DNA from: Plasmopara viticola
Lineage: Eukaryota > Oomycota > Peronosporomycetes > Peronosporales > Peronosporaceae
NCBI GenBank assembly: GCA_001695595.3
Contig: MBPM02000034.1
Location: 62,001 to 126,000, forward strand
Reading direction: 5' to 3'
DNA: 64,000 nucleotides
The notes under the pieces are model-generated. The model was not told the origin of the DNA. It saw only the letters and a list, made by a program, of their open reading frames with translations, and did no database searches. Made by a program: the position numbers and the translations under genes. This document shows positions 48,340 through 60,461 of this stretch, piece after piece. Every line of letters starts with the position of its first letter. Positions within the stretch are counted from its first letter, which is position 1.

Positions 48340-50990
48340 AAAAAAAGGCAGCATGTTGTGAACACTTACAAGAAATAGACAACGCGTAAATATAGTCCAT
48401 TTTCTAAGACTGCCTTATGTTGGTGAGTGACTACAGCTATTGTATTAACTTACGCGGAATATCTCACACATAGTGAGTAATTTCGCAGCAGACCGCAGCC
48501 GTCTTTTTTCCCCTTTCAAACTTATTCATGCGAGCTGTTGCTGGCCCACATTCGCGACTTATGTGCGACGAAAATGGTAAGGTGGAAATCGCGCAAAGGC
48601 CATGCTGCCTTTTTTATTTAACATAGCTATAGTAATTGCTAATACCAAAATTAATACCAACCTCATATTTGTGCCTGCTGTTTATGTTTCGAATACATTG
48701 GACCACTACTTTGTAATATACGGTGTGCGTTGACATAAGTGATGAAATAGCAGTAACCGATGGGTGCTTATAATTAGTATTTTTTAAGGTGGCTGGTTCT
48801 AATAGGGACGCTAAGCGTGGCAAAATGCCGAGCCTCGATTTTTTTGCGTCCACCGGAAGCAGCCTTGCCGGATCCTGAATGTTAATAACAAGAAAAGCGC
48901 TGCGCTCCTTTAACACAAGTGCTAAATAGATTTTCCCGGAATTGCTTGTTTCAATGTGGATCGTAGCCCTGAAGCTTTTGCCACATCTCCTGACAGAGCG
49001 ATAATGACCTTGTCAATATCGACGCCAAAACGGAATAAGGACGTCTTATTTTGGCCATCTTTGTAAAATCATATTTGTCCGTAACAATAAAATCAGCTTT
49101 CAATGTAATGACCAGAATTTTTGTATGAACTTGGGAAAAGACCGAGTGACTATCTGTGGTCACAAGTCCAACATTCACCGTACTCAATTTGGTCACATTA
49201 GTACTATAAAACTAAAATTTATAGTGCCTCCTGGACGATGAGAAAAATTAGATACTTTACGACTGAATAGCCAAGCAAGGCACAAAATCGGTGTATATCG
49301 TCGCAGCTGACGAGGTTACTTCACAAAAATGATTTCCTCTGCGCCCACCCCACTCCGCCTTGTTGCTTTTTTGCTCTGCGATGCCCATCGTAACCGCATT
49401 CATAACAGCGTCATCTCGCCACTGATAAAAAATCGTGAAATAGATAAACAGGCTCTTCAGTCTGAGCCTCTACTCACCGGAAGAAGTTGGCAGCATTCTG
49501 CCTGCTTATGATCACAAGAGCGATACCTTTGACCTTAGGAATATGCCACACTGTAGTGATCACTCTGATGGGAATTCTTCCCAATGGAGCACTATTGATT
49601 GAATTGAGATTGCAGAAGCAGTCGATCCGAAATTAGTCTGGCCGAATGACAGCGCAACCAACTTTCCAGCTGGCTTGGCCCTAGCCACAATTTGAACTCC
49701 GATCCATACTGAGAGCGTGATACCTATAGCATGGACCTAGCGGTAAATTTTTGCCTTCTACTTCCATCTCAGAAAAAAATATTTGATGGCTGCGTCCGTT
49801 TACTCGTTCGTATGGCTAGGTAATGGTATGGGTGGACCTATTTCGCCAAACCAAGGTATCATTCTCTAGTATAAGTCGACTAGTTTGTTCCGGTCAGTAG
49901 CCTCTTATGTGGGCTATTGGAATTGACAGAAGGCGCCCTGATTGAAGCGCTTCGCAAGGTCAATGTTGAACAACTCTCACATTACAAACTCTGCGTTTAA
50001 ATTGAAATCTTTTCGAACTCATTTTGGTCGGTGACCAAGCCGAACACAATGTCGCAGACTATCCAATATCAGTGTGGTCTTAATTGTGTGATGTTCGACA
50101 CCACGGCGCGAAATAACTGGACCACTTTTTGAATTGCCCTGACAATTCAATAAAACATTTTATTAGTCTGACCATGCGAGCAACGTTCCACTTGACGGCA
50201 CTTTACCGGAGATTCTACCTCTTTCGTGCCGAGAACTTTTAAGAAACCATTCTACGAGACTAATCCAAAAGAACTTGTCCATAATTGACTGGCTTTTCGA
50301 ACTTTATCCAGCGAGTAAAGCTATATTTTTTAGACCATAAAGAAGCAGTTGTGACCCGAATAAATGCAACTGTGGACCAAATTTTTCCTGACGGGAATAG
50401 ATCTGGCCTTAAAAGTTTTTGTATCCAGCTTTGTCCAAATTGAATGCGATTACTGGAAAGGCAGCAACATCACAGCCTCGCCCACACTAAATGATCCGAC
50501 CCTTGCCGGCGTAAAAATGTCGCGCTTAATGAGCCGCAGTATGGTAGGGCCCCACCCGACGAGAATTCACTCTACCATCGAGTGACTATAAAAGTAGGTA
50601 TCTCAGTGGCCCTCTTTGCCTTTTTATTATCTGAAATATGTGGTGGACAGTGCAAGAATTTGTTTTCAGTTTAAATGAATTCGTTAATGCTGCCCAACGT
50701 AATTTTAATTTCTTAAACCTTTTTGGGATCGCAAGAGACGAATACGTAGCTCAAGAAGGCTTTGAAAAAGCAAAATAGCACTGATGTCCAGCCTCTCAGA
50801 TGAAATCTTTTCGACAATATGAGAGCCTTTTGTGGCGAAACAATTTAGGTTTACTGCTCACACCAACTATTCTCATTTAAAACCTTCAAATGTCACGTGC
50901 CGAAGCCGTGGTGAATACTTTTGACCGCAAATTGGAAGGAATCAGTGCTTAGCGAATTCAAGAGCTGATATTTTGGACTAGTAAATTTAT
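48340..50990. other. Gene-free stretch with short unexplained frames
   Basis: Two minus-strand frames, 49196-48951 and 48916-48614, read as mixed-composition protein (for example the word KMAKIRRPYSVLASILTRSL) and may be parts of one decayed gene, but they are in different frames and no family was recognised. The rest up to 51 kb is AT-rich relic DNA, probably the downstream part of the LINE relic whose endonuclease is at 51.0-51.4 kb. Confidence 0.4.
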
Positions 50991-51020
50991 GAAGGTCTGG
51001 GTGTTGGAGAAGCTAAGCAT

Positions 51021-51441
51021 CTAGGCGGCTTTACGGTCGTCGCCACGATTTTGCTCACATTGGCTAGTTTTGTAAGCTGACAGTAAAATGACCATACTAA
51101 GATCCTTTAATACAATGCGTTTTGCGTCTTTTCCGAAGGTGCAAGCAAGGGTAGAGAAAAACGCTGGCGACTGGCCCGGTTGGACTGGAGCGTAGAATAC
51201 ATAGATATAGGCCACGGGGTATCGATCATCTGCAACTTTCGAGACAACCATTTCGAGAAGCTGACATGCCCCATGGCTTGGTGATTGCCGGAAAATACTT
51301 CCCGCCTGGTGAGTTCTGCTTCATGCGTCCACCAATAGCCCCGTAAAAGATTTTTATGTCATCTGGCTGCCGGAAGCTGAAGAATCCACTTTGGCATTGC
51401 AGTAATTTTGACAATTCCGGTCGTTTATCAGGTGTGTACAT
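51021..51441 (-). pseudogene. LINE endonuclease (AP-endonuclease-like) remnant
   Basis: Minus-strand frames contain YIYVFYAPVQPGQSPAFFST followed by KRIVLKDLS. This fits the LINE-type endonuclease/exonuclease/phosphatase domain, where a hydrophobic strand leads to the conserved YAPxxPGxRxxFFxxL and then HxLxGDFN; here GDFN has become KDLS, so the active site is lost. It is unrelated in sequence to the LINE at 59.3-60.5 kb as far as can be read by eye. No tail or target duplication was found. Confidence 0.5.
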
Positions 51442-54400
51442 ACCAAGTGTTAATAATTATTTCGTGAACTCATATCTTTCAAGAAAGTGGGTGTCAGTGA
51501 GTGTCATCTTGAAGTAAATTATTATGCTGCAACACATAGAGGGTACTGCACGAACTGAAGACTGCTCCGAGCAGCTTGCTACTGCCAAAGCCAAGCTTAT
51601 AAAAAACCTAAAAGAGCAAGTTTTGTATGCAAGAAAAATTTATTCCGGATATCGATAAGTTGTTCTTCTATAAGTCCAGCAGAAGACGCGTTATTATGTA
51701 TAGCCGACGAACGGGCCCGACTCATGCAAAGCTTTTTTTCATTTGGTGTGGTATCTACTGCTCATTGTCGAAAAAAAAATTAGCATGAAAAACGTAATTG
51801 AAACCGCCTTTAGTTCGCTCAATTTTTTTACATACGAGGGCTAACGTAACACCGATAGACCAGTCGTTCTTTAATAGCGCCCTTACGGCGAACGAGTTTC
51901 ACTAAGTATTGACCCATACTGGGGACATTGAAAATCAAAACCTTAGGACATTTAGTGAATTATTACTAAAATTATTTCCCGTCCAGATCTGTATACCCGA
52001 CAAAGTATACGCTGCTTAATTTTAATGCGGGCGAATGACCAAGCTTTGGCGGCGTGCCCGAGCCTAGATGTTTTGTAAGAAGGACAATTATGAGCTCTCC
52101 ATCAACTACCCACCAATCGATATTAATCAAGAGCCAAAAGTTCTATAGTTTGAGTAAATCTACTATAGGGTAGCCTTCTTCACTCGGACCAGTACGAATT
52201 TGTTCCTTAGCGGAATATTTGTTCTGCACACCTGCGGCTTTCAGGCCTTAATCCAATGTGTAGTCACCCGCTTTTGCAATTCAGCTCGAGTGTGCTAAGG
52301 CCCATCGATAATGCTGTATGGGAAGCACTCGACATAGTCTTATTGCACCTTGGGATCGGTAAATTATTCGAGCGATAAAGAGTCTTAGCCATCGTTTCCT
52401 GATTTCTAAAGGTAGACAGATGCGCCCGGCACCGGGGTTTTCCAAGATATTTCTCTCCCATCAGCCTTGTCTGAGCTCTCTATTACGCCGCCGCTGACTT
52501 ACTTTAGAGTGCGACTTAAAGACCGTAGACTCTAAAATAAGCCTCGGCGATTAGATTCACTGACGTTTGTACTGACCTTTTCAATAATCTACGCCATGCC
52601 AAATACGTTGCCAGTCTTGTGAAGACTTCAATGTAGCTTCCGGCATGAGGATTACAGAAGGAAAACATAATTTTTCTTTTCCCATGGACGACCAAGACCG
52701 AACCTTTACGCCATGCATTGGTCGACGTAGGTGTAATTGTGATTGAAGACAGCCCGCCCATAGTGAACAGGTTATGTCTTCGTGATGCTGACAAACTTTG
52801 AGATTTACTTGCGCTGGCTCCATTGAGCACGAATGTTCAAAGGGCAAGTAGTAAAACCACAACAGATCATACTGCCGGTACCGTGGCTATCAGCCGGTGC
52901 CTGCAAAACAAAGTTTTAAGGCCGAATGTTTAAGCTCATTCCACGCTTTATCCGTTGTTCACGTCGTCAACCGTTATACCCAAGGCTTGGTGTCTTCCTT
53001 TCTTACAAAGAGATTTTGGATTATATGCTCCTTCTTGATACTACCAAGAGTCTGTAGCTGCCCATGCTATGCAATAACGATTCTAGCTAAAAATGTCACT
53101 TCATAGCATACCTCTTTTGCTTCAATCATTCGCCCGGTTGATCAAGCTGTGACCACTTGAGGGAAAGAACTTGGAACTCTGTACATATTAGTCGCCATTA
53201 GCCCAGATTATACGATTTTGTCGCCAAGAAGCCCTCAAGGTCAGTTAACAGTTTGTGTTTTGCACTTGGCTTACCTCATTTTGGACGAAGGTCACCTGTC
53301 TCCACATCAACTTTAGAACTTTTGACGATTTAGTCGAACTATATCGATATTCCCTAAAGCTACCGTAACTTTGCCCTAGCTAGTATCGAGGATCAATTAG
53401 GTTTTGGCAGACCAGGCCATTTTCTGCCCACACGAGCTGTTTCAAGCTTGTAAGCTCACTGTGACGACAAATACTTGTTTTGTTTTCTCAACCATTTTGG
53501 CCCGGGCAAATAAATTAGGGTGTGTTCCTATGCCAGCTTTCTGAATCAAAACGATCAGCTACGAATCTCACTAGCTATTTATCCGGTCGGGCCGACGCGG
53601 CCTGTGCGGTACTACTGCGTGATATTCCTCGCTTAAGTTTTCATTGCCGATGAAGTGGCTTAAATCATCTTGATCGCAGCTCAATCTTTACTTTTTTAAT
53701 ATCAGAACTTCCTCTGTTTCCTGTAAGTGCATAAGAAGGTCCTCCTCAGTCCATGTAGAGTCAGGATGCCTTGACAGGAAGCATGTGCTGCCAGTCTACT
53801 CAGACTAATGTAACGGTACGTTCACGTCTTGAAAATTATGTTATTTGCTGATTGTGGGTGCACCGCGCTTTTGGCCAACCTGATCGATATTAAAGCTCTA
53901 TTAAAGCACTCCACATTGAGTGCTACTAGTTAACCTTTTTATTGAAATCTGTTATTTAGCTTCGGTACTTGCGGGAGTTCTTGAAAATTTTTAAATCTTT
54001 TTGGCGGCCAGCCGAAAGTTACACTTAAAGCTCTCAGACGGAGTAGAGTAGACAATAATTGGACCCACCCCCCGTTTGGTATGGACCACTTACTGATGGT
54101 AGTCGACCGCTTATCGCTTACTGACGTTAAGTTCAGACTAGTTCTGTATGCTTTCAAGAGACTTCGCACACTTCCGACTACATGGTTACAACTTTTATGG
54201 ATTCTCGAACTTGATTAAGCTAGACGACTTGCTGGAGGAAAGCGTAAGCATATTACTATGTACGCTATTTTACCATAGCAAGCAGATTGCACGGATAAGG
54301 AGACGTCAAAATATGCGGGTACAAATTTTTGCGCGGCTCATTAGCTTGTCATTCAATATCTAGAGGTCTCCTCGTAGTAACTCTGTATTTTTTGTCTTTC

Positions 54401-55480
54401 TTGTCCATAATAAGAGATTCCCATTTAAAAGATTTGTCAAGGATTTGATACGCAGCCACCCTCCAACTATAAATTAAACTGATTGGTATTCATGGCTTCT
54501 GATTGGCTGAACGGTTAACGGTCGGGCACCTTTGCCAACTCAGAAACGCGACATTTGTCTAAACCTTGCCCTGATCCTCCGCATCAAAATCAGCCATGAA
54601 CATCGTTAAACCTATCCCCGAGCGTGTCTTCGACAGTCTTGACGATGCTTGAACGCAAAAGTCAAAGCAGAGGGGTACATTGTTAGGCCTCAAACGTTAC
54701 AAGCAACTACCTCGCGCGATTTATACTTTCTGATCTTTAAAGTCGCAATTCTGACCGACAAATGTGCTATATACTTCACCTGCCGGTGCCCTGGCAGCAC
54801 CTGAGCTCGGTGTATAGCGAATCGTATGGGTCGTAGCTGGTGTCTTTGTGGCTGCGTCTATCGTTTCGTCCGCTCTGTTGATCCGTGCTCATCTCAACCA
54901 CTTTACCCAGCCAATCGTTCAGAGCAAGCTATTGTTTGCACAGTATAAATAACCTCAAAACGTTCTTAAAATCTCATTCTGTGAAAGTCTAGATTGGAGG
55001 GATCTTATGGATTGTGCCGGTTAATAATGCTTTTAAGCAAAATGTTGGCTTAATAAGCCAAAAGGCAGTGGTAGTTATGGTGCCAGTTAGAAAAATATGT
55101 TTGGCGGACCGAAAGAAATTCAAGACAGCACAGTCGAAAGATTGGCTGAGTTCGGAGACTGTGGGACTCCTGAATGATGTCGTGGCACCTCCGATTTCGA
55201 AAGTGAGTCTTTGTACGACTCGAAGAGCTCAGCAAAATTACATAATGCAAGGAAGGCGGCTCGCGCGGTTGAAAACTGTAGCGAGTTCGGTGCAGCTGCA
55301 TTATCTATTGAAACAATACACAACGACATTGTACACTTTGTTCGCCGCCATTTTAACGCTAATGAGCTTTGCTACAGTTTCGTTGAGTGCCTTAACATTC
55401 AATACTCAGATGTCTTCACTACTTGATCATTCCTTACGAATCTGAAAGTCACGGATTTTATTCTGGCTAACAAACTTTAG
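51442..55480. other. Gene-free relic region
   Basis: No intact gene. Overlapping minus-strand frames at 52516-52862 have biased composition but no recognisable motif. Around 54600-54680 the plus strand reads ERVFDSLDDA, which resembles the N-terminus of some oomycete Mutator-like proteins, but the frame stops at once. A plus-strand frame at 55211-55426 is unrecognised. Confidence 0.4.
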
Positions 55481-55499
55481 ACCCATTTCATTCGCAAGG

Positions 55500-57500
55500 T
55501 GCAACATGCAAATGATACAATTACGTCCGAGGGCACCCACACATAAAATGTAATTCACTCAAACGTCAACAATAGACGCCAGAGCCATAGTACCTTGCCA
55601 GCCACGTTCTCCACCACGCTTGCACAGTTCGTTCTCCATCTCGATATACCGACAAGGGTTCAAGCGCCGTCGGTTTCGAGTTTGCCACTTCTGACTAATA
55701 TTCGTTCCAAGTGATCTCAGACACTGCCCTTGAGCTTTTTCACATCCGTGCGCTTTGCAAAACGCTCGTAATGCACGCCAATCTTTTCACGACTTGATGA
55801 GCTTGGACAAGCTTCGATTGAATACGTAGTTCCGGGCCCTGCCCTAATCGTGCCTTCTACTTCTACTTCGTCATCGTAATCAGCTTTATAGCCGCCATCT
55901 TCATTAAAGGTGAGCGGCACTTCTTGGTCTGAATCATCGGCAGTACTGCCACTGATATTTTTACATTCAAAGATCTCCTTGACGCTATTCCGGTGTACAC
56001 AACTCAATCCACCGAAGCGTTTTTTGAAAATCTGTTTTCTTTTAAAAAGTGATGGAAAAAGATACTGAGCTCGATGTGCATGTCCACAGGCAAGACGAGA
56101 TCAGACGCGTTCTCCCATTGTTTTTTAACGTCCCATTTGAAACTTCACAGTCGATGGAATCTTCTAAGCTTTAAGCTTGACAGATTAGGCTTCTCGCTTA
56201 AGAAATCGACCAGACTAGTTGCCTTCTTATCCTCCTTCAGTGCTTCCGACCACGAACCATCAACAGCACTGGAAGCTCTGCCTTTCTAGCTATGGCCTCT
56301 CCATTAACTTCTAGTGCGTCTTTATCGGCCTCTTCCATAGCTCATTGCTTCATTCACTTCGCACAACAACCACTTGCCAATGTCGTTTTGCCGGTGCTTT
56401 CAGTAAAAGTTCATTTTTTAAATCAAGTTTGTGACTGGAATGGTCTCCGTAAAATTCGTCCAGCTAAACGTACATTCGGTGCAACGGGGATGTACATCCC
56501 GACAAATACAAGACAAGGTCCCGAAGATCGACAAGCTGATACGTTCATTCGTAGCAGCATGCCGATCACCTCCTATGTCATTTGTGACTTTAGCTGCTTC
56601 CTCCTCAATCTCTGTAGCCAAACCTTTCGCTGTCGTACCATTTTTCACGACACTCCATCATTTCTAGTCCACCTTTCTGACAACTGCCCTACTTCTTTTC
56701 ATCCTTCTCTGTCGTCGCTAACTTATCATTCTCCTTACCAACCACAGATTCCACAATGGTCTCCTCAGCCTGCTTTGCTCGTGACTTGACTGCAACTTCG
56801 TGCATCGTTCTTCGCGTCACAGTACTCACGTCCGACGGCTTCATCAAGATTTTGCGGCCATCGTAGACACTCAGTCATTTCTTTCGCACCGCCTTCATCA
56901 GAAATGTGGGACATTTTATGAAACTATGGATCCGCCTCACACTCCATATAATACCCTTTCAAGTCACATCACCGAGCTCGCAAGGTCGGTTCGGAAAAGT
57001 TTTTGCATCCATGGAAGCAATTCGACGGCTTTTGAAGTAATCCACCGCACTTCGCAATCAGCCCAGGTCGACGTAGCCATTCTTGCACATGTATTTATTG
57101 CAGCTCATCATTAAGACCGTAAACTCTATCAGTGACCACACTCATACATGTGTCGATACAAAATGGATTTATTTGCCAGCGCTTTTGAGCTCGCAACAAA
57201 TTTTGCGCAGTCCGTCGACAGGCACTTTGCCGCCACTTGAGCTAAAACCGTATTGCCATTCAGCCCCCTTTTTTCCGCAAAGACACCCTCGGCAATAGGT
57301 TCTACGGTGTTCATGGCTGATTTTGACGCGGCAAGGTTGCGTGAAATCCGAGCGTGGAAATAGTAGTTGATGCAAATCATCTGAGAATTGATATCCGAGA
57401 ATTACCCATTCAACTAATGAGAAGCCATGAAAGCAATGAAATTCATATTTAAAAGGGTAAACCAAAAGTGGTGGCTGCGAATCAAATTCCTCCATTCATC
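55500..57500 (-). pseudogene. Long decayed minus-strand coding region, unknown
   Basis: Several consecutive minus-strand pieces read like real protein although they are in different frames: around 57300-57130 (SAMNTVEPIAEGVFAEKRG), around 56840-56690 (KSRAKQAEETIVESVVG), 56290-56060 (EDKKATSLVDFLSEKPN) and 56000-55717 (EDGGYKADYDDEVEVEG, then GVHYERFAKRTD). The acidic and lysine-rich composition suggests a transposon-encoded or nuclear protein; no named domain was found. Breaks between pieces could be introns, but stops inside pieces favour decay. Confidence 0.3.
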
Positions 57501-57692
57501 TCAAATGAAAATTTAGGAGTGAGATGGCCAACATATTCTTGGTCACGTCCCTTCAGTCGCTTCATTGCCAAAACTTGACAATAATGTATGGGACAGAGCA
57601 GCTGCCTTCTGTTCTCTTTTCTATATATAGTTTTTTTTAACTCTCATATTTCATTGCTGTGAGAACAATGTATCTTTTTTTGGCCCTAAGTA

Positions 57693-57708
57693 ATTCATTT
57701 CTCAATCT
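57693..57708 (+). promoter_or_regulatory. Oomycete-type initiator of the quinone oxidoreductase gene
   Basis: ATTCATTTCTCAATCT fits the oomycete transcription initiator (TCATTYYNCAWTTT) at nearly every position. It lies 40 nt upstream of the ATG, in a pyrimidine-rich context, so transcription probably starts here. Confidence 0.65.
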
Positions 57709-57747
57709 GCTTCTTCAAGCGCAATCGCCATTAAGGTCTAAGGAATC

Positions 57748-58350
57748 ATGACCAAGATTGCTATCATCTACTATTCGACCTATGGCCACATCGCTAAGAT
57801 GGCCGAGTCCGTAAAAAAAGGCGTCGAGTCGGTGGACGGCGTCACAGCCGAAATTTACCAGGTCGAAGAAACGCTCTCCGAGGAAATTTTAAGCAAGATG
57901 CATGCACCGGCCAAAAAAGACCACCCCATAGCCACTCCAAATATTCTCAAGGAAGCAGACGGCATCTTGTTTGGTATTCCCACGCGTTTCGGCTTAGTGC
58001 CTGCGCAGATGAAGGCATTATTCGACGCTTGTGGAGAACTGTGGGCTTCTGGCGGACTGGTGGGCAAGCCTGCGGGAATCTTCTTTAGCACGAGCACGAT
58101 GGGTGGTGGTCAAGAAACCACTGCCCTCACCACTGTAACTTTTCTTACTCATCAGGGTATGACATTTGTGCCTCTAGGATACCGCAGCAAACACTTAGCA
58201 AATTTTGACGAGATCCACGGTGGGTCTCCGTGGGGTGCTGGTACGTTCGCCGGCCCAACTGGTGCCCGCCAACCTAGCCAACTCGAATTGGACGTTGCGG
58301 AAGTTCAGGGTGAGTCCTTTGCCGGCGTGGCCAAGAAACTATCGGCCTAG
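57748..58350 (+). CDS. wrbA: NAD(P)H:quinone oxidoreductase, WrbA type
   Basis: Single-exon gene for a 200-residue flavodoxin-fold protein that uses FMN and NAD(P)H to reduce quinones by two electrons, thereby limiting oxidative stress. The length equals the family norm (about 198-205). The FMN phosphate loop is at residues 9-17 (YSTYGHIAK); PTRFG at 78-82 and STSTMGGGQETT at 114-125 bind the isoalloxazine ring side; GGSPWGAGTFAG at 158-169 is the WrbA-specific loop, followed by the usual QPSQLELDVAEVQG tail. No signal peptide, so cytosolic. The first ATG is preceded by a well-placed initiator motif. GC-rich third positions contrast with the AT-rich flanks, which supports an active gene. Confidence 0.96.
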   Translation: MTKIAIIYYSTYGHIAKMAESVKKGVESVDGVTAEIYQVEETLSEEILSKMHAPAKKDHPIATPNILKEADGILFGIPTRFGLVPAQMKALFDACGELWASGGLVGKPAGIFFSTSTMGGGQETTALTTVTFLTHQGMTFVPLGYRSKHLANFDEIHGGSPWGAGTFAGPTGARQPSQLELDVAEVQGESFAGVAKKLSA

Positions 58351-58656
58351 CTATCCTATCGTTCTTTTTTCAGTTTTTTTTTTAAGGTCTACATTAGTTT
58401 CTTTCTGCGCCTGTTCAAAAAAAAGTGTATTCAAATCTCTAATTGGTAAAAATCACGATTGTGTTGCTATATGGCTGATAATGATTGCACAATCAATTAG
58501 GCCACGTAAAATATTATACTGTGATCACATCACTGATATATTTTGGCGATTTTTCTCGAATGTAACCGTGAATACTACTGAAACCTTATTCCTCAAGAAG
58601 CGGGAAACAGACATCATACCGCACCTGCTATACTGCGAAAAAAATCAGCTCCTGAC

Positions 58657-58926
58657 TTAACGCATTTTACTACGCCGCGCAGCTGACTTAAGGAGTTGTA
58701 CCCACGCCTGATCGCGCGTCACCGACTTCGTGCTTACTTTGCTCGCAGTGCTCGCGAATAACGAACGCATTGTCCTCCGCGAGTGTGCTAAGTTTTCATT
58801 TTTAAACGCGTGGCCTCTCTCGCCCTTCATATTTTCAAAATTAAAGTCTCGCCGAGGCTGCCGCTCAATGGCGTCAAAAAGCTTGTCCAAGTAAGAATGA
58901 TAGAGCCGCGATGGACGTGAGCGCAT
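58657..58926 (-). CDS. Small basic protein, unknown
   Basis: An ATG-initiated frame of 89 residues, rich in Arg, Lys and Ser, without membrane segments or signal peptide. Base composition at third positions is higher in G+C than the relic DNA around it and resembles the genes. It is divergent from the frame starting at 58987 with only 60 bp between the start codons, a typical oomycete bidirectional arrangement. No domain is recognised. It could also be the last exon of a longer gene, or a chance frame. Confidence 0.45.
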   Translation of the reverse strand: MRSRPSRLYHSYLDKLFDAIERQPRRDFNFENMKGERGHAFKNENLAHSRRTMRSLFASTASKVSTKSVTRDQAWVQLLKSAARRSKMR

Positions 58927-59305
58927 TGCTTAATAAGTGGCTCTTCAATACTGCCTTTTAATTTCATTTACACACCGATTTGTCGAATGCGACAAGATTA
59001 CCCACCTAGCCGTTGGAACAGCGGCACGACGTACGGAACGCATAACGCTGACGTGCCACGTCGGCATTTGCTGCACCACCAACTCACGCAGCGCTCGGCT
59101 CAAATACTAGACAACCTACTCTTGGAACCGATGAAGAAGCTCCTCATTTTACGGCCCATTGATAAGTTCCTTTGATGTCACTTCAATACATGCTGGCCGA
59201 CGAGCTTGGAAAGATTGACCACGAATTATCCGGGACGGTTCCCAATAGAGAGCATATATTAATGCTTGAGATCCATATAATTAAAAAAAATGCCACTCCA
59301 TTTTC

Positions 59306-60461
59306 GGAAAAGGTTGGGGTGACGCCCTCCTTCCAAGCGCGGGGGCTAAATGCTCGCGCGCTTCGGGCAGGTGCTCTCGGGCATCTGCAGGTCTCTAACG
59401 AGTCTCACCCTCGACGCGACGGTCTCCAGCACCAAGCCAAACCCCCTTCCACGCCCTTAACCGCGCCAACCGCATCCGGATTGGCTCCTTTAATGTGAAT
59501 TCTCTAGGTTCGAAGCGCAAGAAGCACGAAACACTCCCCGAAGATCTCTGGCGCTACCGCATGGATATCCTTTGCTTCCGAGAAACCAAGATCTACGATA
59601 GAGGTGAGCACCGCATTGATGACTTCCCTCCAAACCTAAAAAAAAAAAAAAAAAAAACGAAGCCAAGACCGAAGTCACCGAAATCCGCCGCCACTGCAAC
59701 CCGTCGGGCGCCACTCGACACGCCCGAGCCCGAGAAGAAACCTGGCGCCACAATAAGAAGCTCGGAACACTCCTTGGCGATATTGAAGATTTATCCCGAC
59801 GCAAGTTCCTGGCCACCCTCGCGCTTCTCCGCCTCTGGTCCGTCTGGCTCCGCCCCACGCTCATCTCACCCAAGACCCGCATTCGATTGTACAACACCTA
59901 CGTCCTACCGATTCTGCTGTACAACTGCGCCACCTGGGCTCTTACCAAGTCAGAGCTCCACGGCCTTGAGAGTTTCCATCGCCGCCAGCTTCGCTTCGCT
60001 CTTGGCTATCGCTACCCCCGACACATTTCGAATGCAAGACTCTACGACCTCTGTGATGAGCGGCCGCTGAGACTACGACTGACACAAGCTCGCTGGCGCC
60101 TGTTTGGCCATGTACTTCGCCGCAATCCCGACATTCCAGCTAACCTCCAGATGCGTGCCTACTTCATCTCCACCGCAGCAAAATGGCGCGGACGTCCCCG
60201 CACCACGCTCCCCTCAACACTCGACCACGACCTTGTTTCCCGTGGCTCCGGCTTTCGACTCCGGATAGCACAAGACCTCGAAGTGGTACGTACCCTTGCA
60301 CAAGACCGAAAGAAATGGAAGACCCTCACGTCCTCGGTGCTGGCTGCACTGCCCGCCGAACGAGACCCGACGTATGCGGACACCACTCTATGCCGTGGAC
60401 TTGCCATAGAGCCTAGCACGTGCATAATTTGGCAACGCGATAACGTAATACAATACAATAC
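59306..60461 (+). mobile_element. Internally deleted LINE (non-LTR retrotransposon)
   Basis: 1156 bases with a 17-bp perfect target duplication AATGCCACTCCATTTTC (59289-59305 and 60462-60478) and a 3' tail of ATACA repeats. The start of an AP-endonuclease frame is present at about 59480-59640 (words SFNVNSLG, DILCFRETKIYD), followed by an A-run, and then directly the C-terminal part downstream of the reverse transcriptase (about 59750-60450, words RLYNTYVLPILLYNCATW and HRRQLRFALGY). The reverse transcriptase core including its FADD box is missing, so the copy is non-autonomous. The 206-codon frame 59887-60507 is intact. The 5' 130 bases are kept, unlike ordinary 5'-truncated LINEs. Confidence 0.9.
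59335..59363 (+). other. Stable hairpin in LINE 5' region
   Basis: AAGCGCG (59335-59341) and CGCGCTT (59357-59363) are perfect complements around 15 bases. The same hairpin is kept in the 327-bp copy at 45.5-45.9 kb. Such 5' structures in LINEs can act as internal promoter, translation element or ribozyme; none of these is shown here. Confidence 0.5.

Noticed and set aside
56292..56789. 165-codon plus-strand frame
   Set aside because: Ser/Pro/His-rich low-complexity translation typical of the antisense of a lysine/glutamate-rich coding strand; the minus strand is the better candidate.
59495..60070. 191-codon frame through the A-run
   Set aside because: It crosses the deletion junction and poly-A run of the LINE and changes out of the natural frames; not a real protein.
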